Notes under the pieces: generated by a model
The model's database searches: none
Told to the model about the DNA's origin: nothing
What the model saw: the letters and a program-made list of their open reading frames with translations, nothing else
Source of the DNA: Urophycis tenuis
Lineage: Eukaryota; Chordata; Actinopteri; Gadiformes; Phycidae
Direction: 5' to 3'
Length of the DNA stretch: 64,000 nt
NCBI GenBank assembly: GCA_036785325.1
Contig: JAXIVH010000159.1
Span: 7,501 to 71,500 of the forward strand
Translations under genes and position numbers: made by a program
In this document: positions 36,816 through 47,814 of the stretch, one piece after another
Layout: each line of letters starts with the position of its first letter
Numbering within the stretch: position 1 is the stretch's first letter

Positions 36816-37068
36816 GTCAGACAGAAAGGCGGACAGACAGACTGACCCACTGGTCTCTAAGTAAGGGGGCCTCTGCTTCAGGGGCTGTGACAGAGCGCCT
36901 GGGCCAGCTGATGTCAGAATCAATACCATGACATCATCAGCCACCAGGGCCCTTCCCCACTCAATAACAAACATGTTACAATAGACACACACATAAACAT
37001 TCACCTTCAAATGCACACAATAAGACATTGAAACCACACAAAAAATACATACACATAATCATTCCTAA
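36816..37068. other. Unique spacer
   Basis: No feature recognised. Confidence 0.4.
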
Positions 37069-37332
37069 AAGAAGAAGAATTACTCTTTTGGTCTCTGCAT
37101 TTAACCCAATCGTGAATTAGTGGAATACACTCAGCACACAGTGATGCACACAGTGAGATAAAGCACACTAATCCCGAGGCAGTGAGCTGCCAACAGCGGC
37201 GCTCGGGGAGCAGTGAGGGGTTAGGTGCCTTGCTCAAGGGCACTTCAGCCGTTCGTAATGGTCGGGGTTCGAACCGGCAACCCTCCGGTTACAAGTCCGA
37301 AGCGCTTGCCAGTAGGCCGCGGCTGCCCCCAA
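37069..37332 (-). mobile_element. tRNA-derived SINE, copy 3
   Basis: Reverse-oriented copy of the 13.7-kb SINE family: GAAGAAGAATTACTCTTTT tail at the left, B box GGTTCGAACC complement near 37266, head GGGGCAGCCGCGGCC complement at the right. A short stretch next to the tail (GGGATC region) is deleted. Confidence 0.87.
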
Positions 37333-37824
37333 AATGCCCCTAAAAGCACACACATACACACAGACACGTTAAAAACTTGTATAAATACACATAGAAAAAG
37401 CAACATCAGCATGAGCAAAGACACAAACACACACACACATACACATACACTCGCCCCATTATGTGTTTATTTCTCTCACACACACACCCACACACTTGGA
37501 AACATTTAGTGTGCATTTCCTCGCTAATGGGCCGGCGATCGATGTGCGCCGCGTGCTACGCTAATGGGCTAGCCACCCGTTAGCCTAGTGACACACACAC
37601 ACAGACCAGTATCCACACCCCCGACCCACCCTGCCTGCTCCATATCGTAGCCGCCATCTCCGCAACACCGTGGGCTGGGGGTGGGGGGGGGGGGGGGGGT
37701 CACCGTCACCATGGTTACCGCCATCCACTCTGGCACCCGGGGCGGTGGCCCCGGGCCGAATGGCAATCGCTAACCGCTAGCCATTAGCACTTAGTGAGAG
37801 AGAGCAGCCCCTTCTGCTGGTCTG
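37333..37824. other. Spacer with CA runs, a CpG-rich patch and poly-G
   Basis: Around 37530-37600 are words such as CGCTAATGGGC and CGTTAGCCTAGTG. A run of about 17 G sits near 37683-37699. No exon supported. Confidence 0.4.
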
Positions 37825-37887
37825 AGTGAGTGAGTGAGTGAGTGAGTGAGTGAGTGAGTGAGTGAGTGAGTGTGGGGGGGGGGGGGC
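37825..37887. repeat. (GTGA)n tetranucleotide plus poly-G
   Basis: About 12 GAGT repeats followed by a run of G. Confidence 0.9.
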
Positions 37888-38058
37888 AGTGGTGATGGGA
37901 GGATGAGACAGCAGGAAAGGAGGAGAGTGAGGACAGCCCCGTCCAGGTCAGAGTAACTAGGAGAGGTTCTGAGCAGTGAGGAGATATGAGGAAGCTGCTT
38001 AATGGAACGCCTCCATCACTAATTAATAGAGTGGGGGGAAAGCAGATGTTCTTATGCT

Positions 38059-38059
<1 letters not shown>

Positions 38060-38139
<80 letters not shown>

Positions 38140-38274
38140 TCACTATATATCCCACCCACTATAATTCCACTCTCCTTGAGGGTGGTGTTGATATGTGTGT
38201 CTGTGACTATAGTGAGTGTGAGTATAGTGTGTAGTGTGCATATTGTGTATAGTATAGAGGCCTAGGGTCCCTGG

Positions 38275-38354
<80 letters not shown>
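38060..38354. repeat. (CA)n at 38060-38134 and (TG)n at 38277-38354
   Basis: Two long dinucleotide tracts in inverted orientation separated by about 140 bp. Another (CA)n lies at 38438-38477. Confidence 0.93.
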
Positions 38355-38356
<2 letters not shown>

Positions 38357-38434
38357 CTGACACACTCCGGCGACAGTGGTCAGAGAAAGGCTACTTGCTA
38401 CTTAATCAATCGTCTATAAATCCTAGTGTCTGCT

Positions 38435-38480
<46 letters not shown>

Positions 38481-38639
38481 CTCTCCCCCTCCAGGGTGCT
38501 CAACAAAAGTCCTACCATTGCAGTTTGTTCAGCACATACAGGACCACATGCACACACACACACACACCTTCTGCAGACAGACACACTTGAATACGCGCAG
38601 AGAGCCAATAGTCAGACACTGTAGTGTTCCAACTAAGCT

Positions 38640-39079
38640 CATTGCTAGAGGTTAGCTCATGGCTAGTGATTAGCTCATGGCTATTGGTTAGCTCATAGCT
38701 AGTGGTTAGATCATGGCTATTGGTTAGCTCATAGCTAGTGGTTAGCTCATGGCTATTGGTTAGCTCATGGCTAGTGGTTAGCTCATAGCTAGTGGTTAGC
38801 TCATGGCTATTGGTTAGCTCATAGCTAGTGGTTAGATCATGGCTATTGGTTAGCTCATAGCTAGTGGTTAGCTCATGGCTATTGGTTAGCTCATAGCTAG
38901 TGGTTAGATCATGGCTATTGGTTAGCTCATAGCTAGTGGTTTGCTCATGGCTATTGGTTAGCTCATGGCTAGTGGTTAGCTCATAGCTAGTGGTTAGCTC
39001 ATGGCTATTGGTTAGCTCATAGCTAGTGGTTAGCTCGTGGCTATTGGCTAGCTCATAGCTAGTGGTTAGCTCATGGCTA
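38640..39079. repeat. 18/36-bp minisatellite with GTTAGCTCAT
   Basis: Units GGTTAGCTCATAGCTAGT and GGTTAGCTCATGGCTATT alternate. The array is split by the SINE at 39080 and resumes at about 39347-39390. Confidence 0.93.
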
Positions 39080-39345
39080 GGGGCAGCAGTAGCTCAATGG
39101 GTAGAGCGGGTGGGCAGAGCGGTTCGATCCCCTTGATCCCCACTTCCAAACTGTCTGCATGTCGAAGTGTCCTTGAGCAAGACACTGAACCCTGAACCCC
39201 AACCTTCTCCCCGGGTGCTGCTCATAGCAGCCCACTGCTCCTATGTACAATAGGATGGGTCAAATGCAGAGAACACATTTCATTCCCACATCAAAAAAAA
39301 CATGGGAATGACAAATAAAGACCGAAAGGTCCCAATAAATAAATG
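39080..39345 (+). mobile_element. Second-type tRNA-derived SINE inserted in the minisatellite
   Basis: The head has GGGGCAGCAGTAGCTCAATG and GGTAGAGCGGG (A box) and CGGTTCGATCCCC (B box). The body has TTGAGCAAGACACTGAACCC and it ends with AATGACAAATAAAGACC. The tRNA head is shortened between the boxes. Confidence 0.8.
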
Positions 39346-39390
39346 TAGTGATTAGCTCATGGCTAGTGGTTAGCTCATCGCTAGTCCAGG

Positions 39391-40544
39391 AGCCATGGGG
39401 CTACCACTACCACTTGATGGTGTCACTGCATCATGCCATAGATGGAGGTGTGGTGATTCCTCAGAGCATGCGTGGACCTGGATGTTCTAGCGTCACGGCA
39501 AAGTGTGATTCATTAGCGCTGTTGTAAAGGAAAGTGTAAAGTAAAGCGTTGTAAAGGAAACCGTAAAGTAAAGAGTTGTAAAGGAAAGAGATGTAAAGTT
39601 GTAACGGTTTGTAATTACATCTTCTATGTAATGGCCGTGCAAAATCTGATTGTTTAGATTGTTTCAGAATTTATAAATAGTATGAATGCACACACACCCA
39701 CACACACACACATACTCGTCAGCTCACCATTCCAGTAGTTAGACACCGCTGTAAAAAATCAGGCAACATAAAGTGCAGTTCCTAATCAGAAATATCACTT
39801 CAAATTAACAGAATTTGAGACTTTTATCTCTACACCAGTTTCTATAGAAACTACCAGTTTCTATATCGTTTCACTTACTCACACACACACATTCTAGTTT
39901 TTATATCTTGGCAAGGGACAAAGTGACTTATCTGGAGACATTAATAGTTTCCATTTGTACACGATTACCAAGGAAAGTGCAGGACTGCATCAGGGATTTA
40001 CATACTACATCCTGCATCCTCTTTGCCCTCTACACCAACCAATTCACATCCCTGGTTAGCTGACTATCTACCGGGCACCATCATCACAAAACATCACCAT
40101 TAGGTAGACAGCGCAATAACATGGTACTCAAATAATCTCCTGCTCAACACTTCCCTAACCATGGAGACTTTTCCAAATCCACGAGCCCCCAATTCTCATT
40201 GAGTGTGCTTGTAGAAGGACACAATATACTATCCGCCATACTTAATATTCTTATTATTCTTCCGTACATTTTTTTGGTCAACTACTCCTCCCACAGTTTT
40301 GGTCGCACATACACAAAAAAGGTATCAAAACGTGCGGCTTAGCCGGGATCGGTGTCCTGTGACTTTTCTAAGGGTTTTGGCAAATAGGTTTTGAATTATT
40401 CTGCAAAAACACGCCAAAAAATCCCCTCAATGTTACCTAATGGAGAGGCTAGAGTGGAAGAGGGATAGAAAAATAAAAAATAAATAAATTTGGAAACTGC
40501 GCTCAAGGCCGCAAATGCCACTTTAAAGAAATAATTTCTACATA
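39391..40544. other. Unique, AT-rich, no gene supported
   Basis: Contains a small AAAGTAAAGCGTTGTAAAGG repeat near 39530-39600 and otherwise ordinary intergenic sequence. Confidence 0.45.
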
Positions 40545-41790
40545 TCACTCTATTGGCTCGGTTACGCCACCTAGTTGGCATCGGTGGTACTGCACTGGAG
40601 TGGTTCAAGTTCTATCCAACCGACAGAAGTTTGAGTGTAAGCCTCGGTACCTCGGAGTCCAGCCCCGCTCCGCTGCTGTGTTGGGTTCCACAGGGGTCGA
40701 TTTTAGGGCCCCTGCTTTTTTCTCTGTATTTACTGCCTCTGGGCTCCATTTTGAGAAAGCACGGCATCCCTTTTCATTGTTACGCTGATGACAGTCAGAT
40801 ATATGTGCGGCTGAAAATAAAAGATGCTTTCTCCCTCACACCGCTCCTGTCATGTCTCGAAGACATCGGGGCTTGGATGGCCTTGAACTTTTTGCATTTT
40901 TAATGAGAAGAAGACAGAAGTGATGGTGTTTGGGCCTAGTGGCTCTTGCGTGACCCCTACTGTTGACTTGGGCCCTCTGGCAGATTTTGTAAGGCTGACT
41001 GTCACAAATTTAGGTTTTAAGATGGACAGTGATTTTAAATTAGATTGTCAGATAAGTGCTGTTGTAAGGTCCAGCTTTTTCCAGACCAGGCAGCTGGCCA
41101 AGGTGAAGCCTTTTCTTATGCACCAGATTACTTTGAAACAGTAATCCATGCCTTTGTTACCTCTCGGCTGGATTACTGTAACTCGCTGTACTTTGGAGAC
41201 AGCCAGTCCTGCCCTCGCACGGCTCCAGTTAGTGCAGAACGCGGCTGCTCGCCTCTTAACTGGAGTTGGTAAAAGGGAGCACATAACTCCCATCCTGGCC
41301 TCCCTCCACTGGCTGCCTGTGCATTTTAGAGTCCATTGTAAGATTCTTTTATTTGTTTTTAAATCTTGAAATGGTCTGGCCCCGCCTTACCTCTCTGAGC
41401 TCCTCCCCCCCCCCCCCCCACGCTCCTGCTCGGTGCCTCAGGTCAGCTGATCTGCTGCTCCTGGAGGTACCGAGGTCAAAGTGGAAGCTCAGAGGGGACA
41501 GAGCTTCCTCTGTTGCAGCCCCCAAGTTGTGGAATGAGCTGCCTTCATCAGACAAGCCTCATCACTGTCCATTTTTAAAACTCACCTTAAAACCTATTTT
41601 TATTCCTTGGCTTTCAACTGCGCATGAGACTCTGCTCTTGTTTTAATGTTTTTATGGTTTGCTTTTATTTATTGTTTTTTGGAAAGCAATGCAACTATTT
41701 ATTTTAGTGTTTATCCCTGTTTTATTTATTTTTTTTGTTTCTTGTTTACTTTAAAAGTGCTTTACAAATAAAGTTGAGTTGAGTTGAGAG
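40545..41790 (+). mobile_element. L2-type LINE, 5'-truncated
   Basis: The 3' half of an L2 reverse transcriptase is followed by an AT-rich 3' UTR ending CTTTACAAATAAAGTTGAG and TTGAG repeats, the usual L2 terminus in fish. The 5' part, including the endonuclease, is missing. Confidence 0.88.
40553..41646 (+). pseudogene. L2 reverse transcriptase fragment, frameshifted
   Basis: Consecutive frames give VPQGSILGPLLFSLYLLPLG (motif B), FHCYADDSQIYV (the YADD catalytic motif), then KTEVMVFGP and TSRLDYCNSLY, then LQLVQNAAARLLTGV, ITPILASLHWLPV and finally PKLWNELPSSDK. This is the standard order for L2-clade reverse transcriptases and their C-terminal tail. At least three frame changes are needed to connect them, so the copy is dead. 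Confidence 0.88.
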
Positions 41791-41882
41791 TATTAGCAGC
41801 AATGAAAGGTTTCACCTTCTTATGACAAATGTACTCTTTGTAAGTCGCTTTGGAGAAAAGCGTCTGCTAAATGCCGTGAACT
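41791..41882 (+). mobile_element. L2-type 3'-tail fragment
   Basis: GTATTAGCAGCAATGAAAGG followed by TTTGTAAGTCGCTTTGG and GCGTCTGCTAAATGCC. Directly abuts the L2 LINE to its left but belongs to the other tail family. Confidence 0.7.
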
Positions 41883-42427
41883 TCCATGTGTATCTGATGC
41901 AATGCCACATAGGGGGCGATAGAGAGCAACGTTTTCACACACACATACACACGCGTACCCAGAAATTGTCACCTTGTGTGCCAAGTGAAAAAAACACAGG
42001 AGGCCTATCAGTAGAGGCTCCTGAGCTTGTTAAAATCATACTCCTACAATCATACAATCCCGGTCATTGGATCCCACTAAGTAAGAAATACGCAAAAACA
42101 CACATGATCTCAGATACACACACACATAGTCTCACACATACTAATGGAAAATGAACATCCCTCTAGGAACTTTGTGTTTTGTGCATGATCTCCCCCCAAC
42201 TTGTTTTGTGTGCTCTTCATTTTTAGCTATTTATATTCAGCCCTATCTATGTGGGGCATTTTAGGCTCAGCCTTATCTTTGTGGAAACCCTGGGCAGTGA
42301 TGAACACCTGGGTGCACCTGCTATAGCTGGCTGGCCCTTCTCTGCCCCATACCCTAGGGACTTCTGATGCTTGAGTGATCGACACCAGGGACGGTGCCCT
42401 CGATAGTGGATCCCTACCCCACACTGA
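41883..42427. other. Unique spacer
   Basis: Short CA runs and AT-rich sequence, no gene supported. Confidence 0.4.
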
Positions 42428-42854
42428 CCCTACGCTCACACTGGCGTTTTTTTAGACAGAGCCCACACAAAGCGTGTGTGGGCTGCAAAACGCGAAAAAC
42501 AGCAAATGTCGAGCGAAAAAACGCGGCGATTTTTTTGCGAAAGCCAATCTTAGCGAAGGAGGCGTGGCGGCCGCGCAACTTCAGAAAATAATCCAACATG
42601 GAGGACCACGTCGGCAAGAGATAGGATTATGGATATATCTAACGAATGTGACTGTACCCTGGTATGTGCTTCGAAACCTATCCATAAATAAATGTTGTTA
42701 AACCAGAAAACGTCATGGGTATGGCTGGATATTTTTCTTGACAGTTGCACTTCCTAAAGTAAATTAACAAGCACAGACACTCCCCTGGAACGCCCACCAG
42801 GCGAATATCACCGAGCACAAATACGCTTGGTCGCCCGTCAGTGTGAGTATAGGG
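42428..42854. mobile_element. Candidate MITE with imperfect 19-bp terminal repeats
   Basis: The left end CCCTACGCTCACACTGGCG and the reverse complement of the right end, CCCTATACTCACACTGACG, match at 16 of 19 positions. TGA flanks both sides, a possible 3-bp target duplication. No transposase is inside. The superfamily is not certain; a 3-bp duplication would suit PIF/Harbinger. Confidence 0.5.
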
Positions 42855-42915
42855 TGAGTTGTTTGGTGAATCTAAAGTATCTGCTGACTGTCATGAGCAT
42901 GTTGGAGCACACACA

Positions 42916-43503
42916 GACTCCTGGCATGGGAGAATGGGGTAGGATAGACTCCTGGCATGGGAGAATGGGGTAGGATAGACTCCTGGCATGGGAGAATGGG
43001 GTAGGATAGACTCCTGGCATGGGAGAATGGGGTAGGATAGACTCCTGGCATGGGAGAATGGGGTAGGATAGACTCCTGGCATGGGAGAATGGGGTAGGAT
43101 AGACTCCTGGCATGGGAGAATGGGGTAGGATAGACTCCTGGCATGGGAGAATGGGGTAGGATAGACTCCTGGCATGGGAGAATGGGGTAGGATAGACTCC
43201 TGGCATGGGAGAATGGGGTAGGATAGACTCCTGGCATGGGAGAATGGGGTAGGATAGACTCCTGGCATGGGAGAATGGGGTAGGATAGACTCCTGGCATG
43301 GGAGAATGGGGTAGGATAGACTCCTGGCATGGGAGAATGGGGTAGGATAGACTCCTGGCATGGGAGAATGGGGTAGGATAGACTCCTGGCATGGGAGAAT
43401 GGGGTAGGATAGACTCCTGGCATGGGAGAATGGGGTAGGATAGACTCCTGGCATGGGAGAATGGGGTAGGATAGACTCCTGGCATGGGAGAATGGGGTAG
43501 GAC
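42916..43503. repeat. Perfect 31-bp tandem array, 19 copies
   Basis: The unit contains GACTCCTGGCATGGGAGAAT and GGGGTAGGATA. I saw no substitution between copies. Because 31 is not a multiple of three and the minus strand has no stop in any frame, all three minus frames stay open and cycle through the same 31-residue period. Confidence 0.97.
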
Positions 43504-43584
43504 AGCTATATCGTAGAACAAGCCATATTTTCAATATCTCCTCGGGGTCTACTAGGATCACCAGACGTCCACTATACTTTGTTT

Positions 43585-44013
43585 ACATTGCCATATAAAA
43601 TGGGCTCGCAAGGCTACTTCGAAGTCTCAGCTCTTCTCCATTTTGGCACCGCAGTGGTGGAACGAGCTCCCTGCCAATGTCAGGACTGCAGAGTCACTCC
43701 CTATCTTCCGGAAGAGACTCAAGACCCACTTGTTCAGAGTTCATCTGAACCCTGCATAACCCTACCCTCATGCTCTTATTTGTTGTACATCTTGGCACTT
43801 TAATTGCTCCTTGTAACTTGGCACTTAGTCAGGGATGTTTACTAGATGTTTACTAGATGTTTACTATGTATACTAGCAATGGTTAACCTTGCAATTGAGA
43901 CTTGTTCTGGTGACTTTCTTACTGTATTAGCAGCAATGAAATGTTTCACCTTCTAATAACAAATGTACTTTTTGTAAGTGGCTTTGGATAAAAGCATCTG
44001 CTAAATGCCCTAA
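43585..44013 (+). mobile_element. L2-type LINE 3' end with shared SINE tail
   Basis: The left part encodes, across frames, remnants resembling the WNELPANVRTAESLPIFRK C-terminus of L2-like proteins. The UTR has three TTTACTAGATG repeats. The end has TTTGTAAGTGGCTTTGG and CATCTGCTAAATGCCC, the tail also found on the SINE at 14.2 kb. Confidence 0.78.
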
Positions 44014-44820
44014 ATGCTGTTGTCTCACACACACACACAGACACACACACACACACCAAGAGGATGTGGCGCGAGAGAGAGAGAGAGAGACAGAGAAAAA
44101 GATGCTATGTCTCTTGCCCAGGGCCTGTTGCTCTGCTTCCCAGTCCATGACACCACAGGAGGTCAGGGGTCATCGTGGATGAGTGGGAAGCGGTATCCAT
44201 GGCAACCTCTAGCCTGGGTAGCGGGGGTGGGGGTTGACTGATGACTGTATCAGCTGTGAAATAGATCACACACACGCACATACATACACACACACACACA
44301 CATATTCAATCTCTCTGAGAAGGCACAGATTTTCTGGGGCTTCTAGGTTGCTATGCTCCGGGCTTCCTTGACAACGGTCGCTAAGAAGGGAACGGGCGTT
44401 ACTAGGGTAACCAGCTTTTCCACCAGCACCGGCACCGTTTCTCCAGTGCTGTGCTGGGACTCAAACCGGTGACCTTCTGTTCCTCAATGCCCCTCTATGG
44501 GATATGATACTTCCAGCAGTACTGCACACACACACAGCACCTTAGTGAGTTTTAAACTCTCTCTTCTTTCCTCTCACGTCCCCCCCCCTCCCTCCCTCCC
44601 TCCTTCCTTCACTACTCCCCTCTCTCGCTCTCCCACTGCCTCCTTCCTTCTCTCCTCCCTAACCCTCCCTCTCTTTACCACAGTAGCTCTTCGTCTTACT
44701 CCTCAGCATCTCACCCCTTCAGAGTTGACTACCCTGCACGTGTGTGTGTGTGTGTGTGTGTGTTTAGTTGTGCATGTGTGTGTGTACATGCACAGGCAGG
44801 TGTGCGTCTAAGACTGCAGG
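44014..44820. other. Spacer with CA, GA, CT and TG microsatellites
   Basis: CA at about 44028-44056, GA at 44072-44096, a CCCTCC tract at 44578-44610, and TG at 44740-44763. No gene supported. Confidence 0.55.
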
Positions 44821-44847
44821 AGGGGGGGGGGGGGGGGGGGGGGGGGG
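44821..44847. repeat. Poly-G tract
   Basis: About 26 consecutive G. The assembled length may be unreliable. Confidence 0.8.
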
Positions 44848-44917
44848 CGGTATCCATGGCGACTGCAGTCAGGTGCACTGGATCATATGCAGTTCAGGTA
44901 AGGTAGCCCACAGTGAA

Positions 44918-44927
44918 CCACACACAC

Positions 44928-44969
<42 letters not shown>

Positions 44970-45101
44970 TCGCATTACACACACGCATGTACACGCACAA
45001 ACACACAGACACACACACATTACACATAAACCCACACATATACACACACACACACACACTCACATTACACACACACACACACACACACACTCTCACACAC
45101 A
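44918..45101. repeat. CA compound microsatellite
   Basis: CA repeats with CTCACATTACACAC interruptions. Confidence 0.92.
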
Positions 45102-45193
45102 GGGTGCTGATATTTAGGAGTATTTAAAATTATATGGGTTAGCCTGCTTAGCATACTAGTGCTACTACAGAATTGAGTTTTGAGTTGAATGAG

Positions 45194-45308
<115 letters not shown>

Positions 45309-45499
45309 AGTTTGTATAAAGACTGTTAGAATATGTTTAAGGGGGAACACCGGAAATGTAAGTTGGGAACTTGAAAGTGACCAGTAAAGATGAGCTGAGC
45401 ACATCATCATAAAGGGTAACATAACAAAGACATGCATTTCCAGAGAGAGGGCGATGGGTCTTTTTCTAAATACTTCTGTGTTTCTAGTTTACACCTCCC

Positions 45500-45730
45500 T
45501 AGCTTTTCGTCTCATTTTAACAGGCACCAGTTAATTAGTCGCGTCAATTAGCATTCGCTCATGTAAAACCACTTTTTTTTTTTTCCTTTGTAATGAAACC
45601 AGAAGGAAGCCTCGCCACAGTAAACGTTGACTTAACATAACCACGTCTTCTGGTACGAGCCCGTTATGCAGGAGATGTATGCTAATTTATTACATTACAA
45701 ATTGTCTGTCGGGGGGGGGGCTCTTGCAGG
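45500..45730. other. Non-repetitive island with homeodomain-like words
   Basis: Contains GTTAATTAGTCGCGTCAATT and ATGCTAATTTATTACATTAC around an ordinary body. It may be a conserved non-coding element; only an alignment would show it. Confidence 0.3.
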
Positions 45731-45760
45731 AAATGCACATTCAGGTGGCGCTCGCTAACC

Positions 45761-45960
45761 ATGCCTGAACAATGCGCGGACACAGCCCCATCTCCCGTCG
45801 GGGTGCACGTCCCAGCTGGCCAGAGTGCATTCAAGGGAAATCAATGTGATCAATTGGTGAACAAGTCCGCAGGTACGCGGCGTGCGAGGCAGGAGAACAA
45901 TCCAAAACCCGTGACAGCGAATATGTTAGCGAATCAGAAGGCGGTGGTTGTTTCACTTCA
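45761..45960 (+). other. Possible exon ending at a donor-like site, unidentified
   Basis: An ATG at 45761 opens a 67-codon frame (MPEQCADTAPSPVGVHVPAG...) ending CTTCAG. If the hAT MITE that follows is removed, with one copy of its target duplication, CTTCAG is joined directly to GTAAGAC, a strong splice-donor match. I recognise no protein family, and the composition (Ala, Asn, Gln, Lys) is unremarkable. The donor match may be chance. Confidence 0.25.
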
Positions 45961-45962
45961 GG

Positions 45963-46296
45963 AAGGGGCGGAGCCAGACTTTGTGTACATCCGGGGCTTA
46001 GCCCAGAGGGGGGTCTGGGGGTTCTCCCCCAGGAAATGTTTCATTTCTAAGATGCAATTTCCTGCATTCTAGTCCCTTTTAGGGTGACCTGCTGGACACT
46101 GGCAAATCCTAAATCCCTTCTAATTCATAGCCTACATTTTCGGTTGCAGGGCCTGCTCAAGACAATACTATTAAATGGAAAGAACCAATAACCATTCGGT
46201 TGTCATAACTTCAAAAGCTTAAAAAAAGATCCGGGGCTTTTGAAGTGAAATTCGGGGGCTGAAGCCCCCGAAAGCCACCCCCCCGCTCCGCCCCTG
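45963..46296. mobile_element. hAT MITE with 8-bp target duplication
   Basis: Ends AAGGGGCGGAGC and GCTCCGCCCCTG form inverted repeats matching at 11 of 12 positions. The 8-bp word ACTTCAGG flanks both ends (45955-45962 and 46297-46304). No transposase within its 334 bp. Confidence 0.88.
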
Positions 46297-46313
46297 ACTT
46301 CAGGTAAGACTAA

Positions 46314-47306
46314 GGCCCAATCTCAATTCTCTATCTTACCCCTTCCCCTTCCCCTTGGCCCTTCCCCTTCCCCTTCCCCTACGTCTTGGCCCTTGAAACA
46401 GAGGGGTAAGGGCTACATGCCCCTATGAATTGAGACAACACTCGTTACGGTTACGTCATCATACATTGACGACAAAATATTGACAATTTGTTATACACAC
46501 TGCATGGTGTTTTGTATCTTTTTCAGTTAATACGGTTTTGAATTTCATTGATGTTCAGAAATGTCTTCGTTAACCAACATGTCTTTATTTACAATTATGA
46601 ATGGCTACAGCATTGAACGCATGACTCACTCCCACATTTGCTTTGAAGCGTATTTTGATTTCAGAAATTTCTGCTCGTTTTCGTGCCGAAAACGTATCAG
46701 CTGCCGGGTTTCCTCCGGCGTTCCTTAACCTGTGTGAAAAAGGACGATATATGTAAAGCACGTATCGATTTGTCTCTAGTTGTCTACACTGATATCAAAC
46801 GGAATTCGCTGCTAATTGTGTTTAGTAAACTAGACATGCATGGAGTTTTTGCTAATTCATTGCTAGTCAGAGAAATGTGTAGTTGTGCACTCAGCAATGT
46901 AACGTTCGCATATCGATTTTCAAAAAAGTTTTGAGTTCGCATATCGATTTTCAAAAAAATTTCGATTAAGAATATGGTTGCAAATATATAGGTACAGGAC
47001 TGTTTAGAGCACAAAACAATACCGTCGTAAATTTTAAATCAATTATTTCAGCCGAAAATACTTACATTTATGTGACTCTCGTTGAGATCTGGCCGCGATT
47101 GTTGCCGGTTGCGCATTGTAATGGGTACCCCTTGGTTTCAAGTAAGCTCCCGATCTTACTTGGTTTCAAGGGGCGTATACCCCTTCCCCTTGGCCCTTCC
47201 CCTCGGTCGAAATGAGAATTGAGACAGCCCTTGGTCTCACGTGAACGCGCAAAACCAAGGGGAAGGGGTAAGGGGAAGGGGTAAGCTAGAGAATTGAGAT
47301 TGGGCC
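46314..47306. mobile_element. Non-autonomous DNA transposon with long inverted ends and TAA duplication
   Basis: The left end GGCCCAATCTCAATTCTCTA and the right end's reverse complement match over this 20-bp core, and the repeat extends inward through CTTACCCCTTCCCCTT. TAA flanks both sides (46311-46313 and 47307-47309), the duplication typical of PIF/Harbinger. Internal CCCCTTCCCCTTGGCCC motifs recur near the right end. No transposase recognised in 993 bp. Confidence 0.82.
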
Positions 47307-47389
47307 TAAGTATAAAGGACGCAGTTGTTTTATGATCGGCCCTCTACGCGTACAGCAATAACAACAAGACACTACATCCTCAGTCCGTT

Positions 47390-47459
47390 TGTGTGTGTGT
47401 GTGTGCGCGCGCCTGTCGGTAGACTGTGTTTGTGTGTGTTAGCATGTCTGCCTGCGTGT

Positions 47460-47497
<38 letters not shown>

Positions 47498-47631
47498 GTG
47501 TGTGTGCGCGTTAGCATGTCTGCCTGCGTGTGGGTGTGTGTGTGTGTGTGCGCGTTAGCATGTCTGCCTTCGTGTGTGTGTGTGCTCGTTAGCATGTCTG
47601 CCTGCGTGTGGGTGTGCGTGGGTGTGTGCGT

Positions 47632-47665
<34 letters not shown>

Positions 47666-47790
47666 TAGCATGTCTGCCTGCGTGTGGGTGTGCGTGGGTG
47701 TGCGTGGGTGTCGGTGTGTTAGCGTGAGTGTGCCTGCATGTGTGTATGCATGAGCGTGTGCATGTGTGTTTGTGTGCATGTACTGCTGCA
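47390..47790. repeat. TG/GTTAGCATGTCTGCCTGCG minisatellite
   Basis: Blocks of GTTAGCATGTCTGCCTGCGT separated by TG-rich stretches, five or six copies. Confidence 0.92.
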
Positions 47791-47814
47791 TGTTTGAGGT
47801 TATTTAAAGGGCTC

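Noticed and set aside
35558..37037. Cys/Val-rich frames that look like metallothionein- or keratin-associated-type proteins
   Set aside because: They are CACACAGACACA microsatellite translations.
42916..43503. CRISPR-like regular repeat
   Set aside because: Units are directly contiguous with no unique spacers, there are no cas genes and the genome is vertebrate.
42838..43561. Minus-strand frames with a 31-residue repeat (PHSPMPGVYPTPF...)
   Set aside because: Direct product of the 31-bp array in three frames; no other domain or conserved start.
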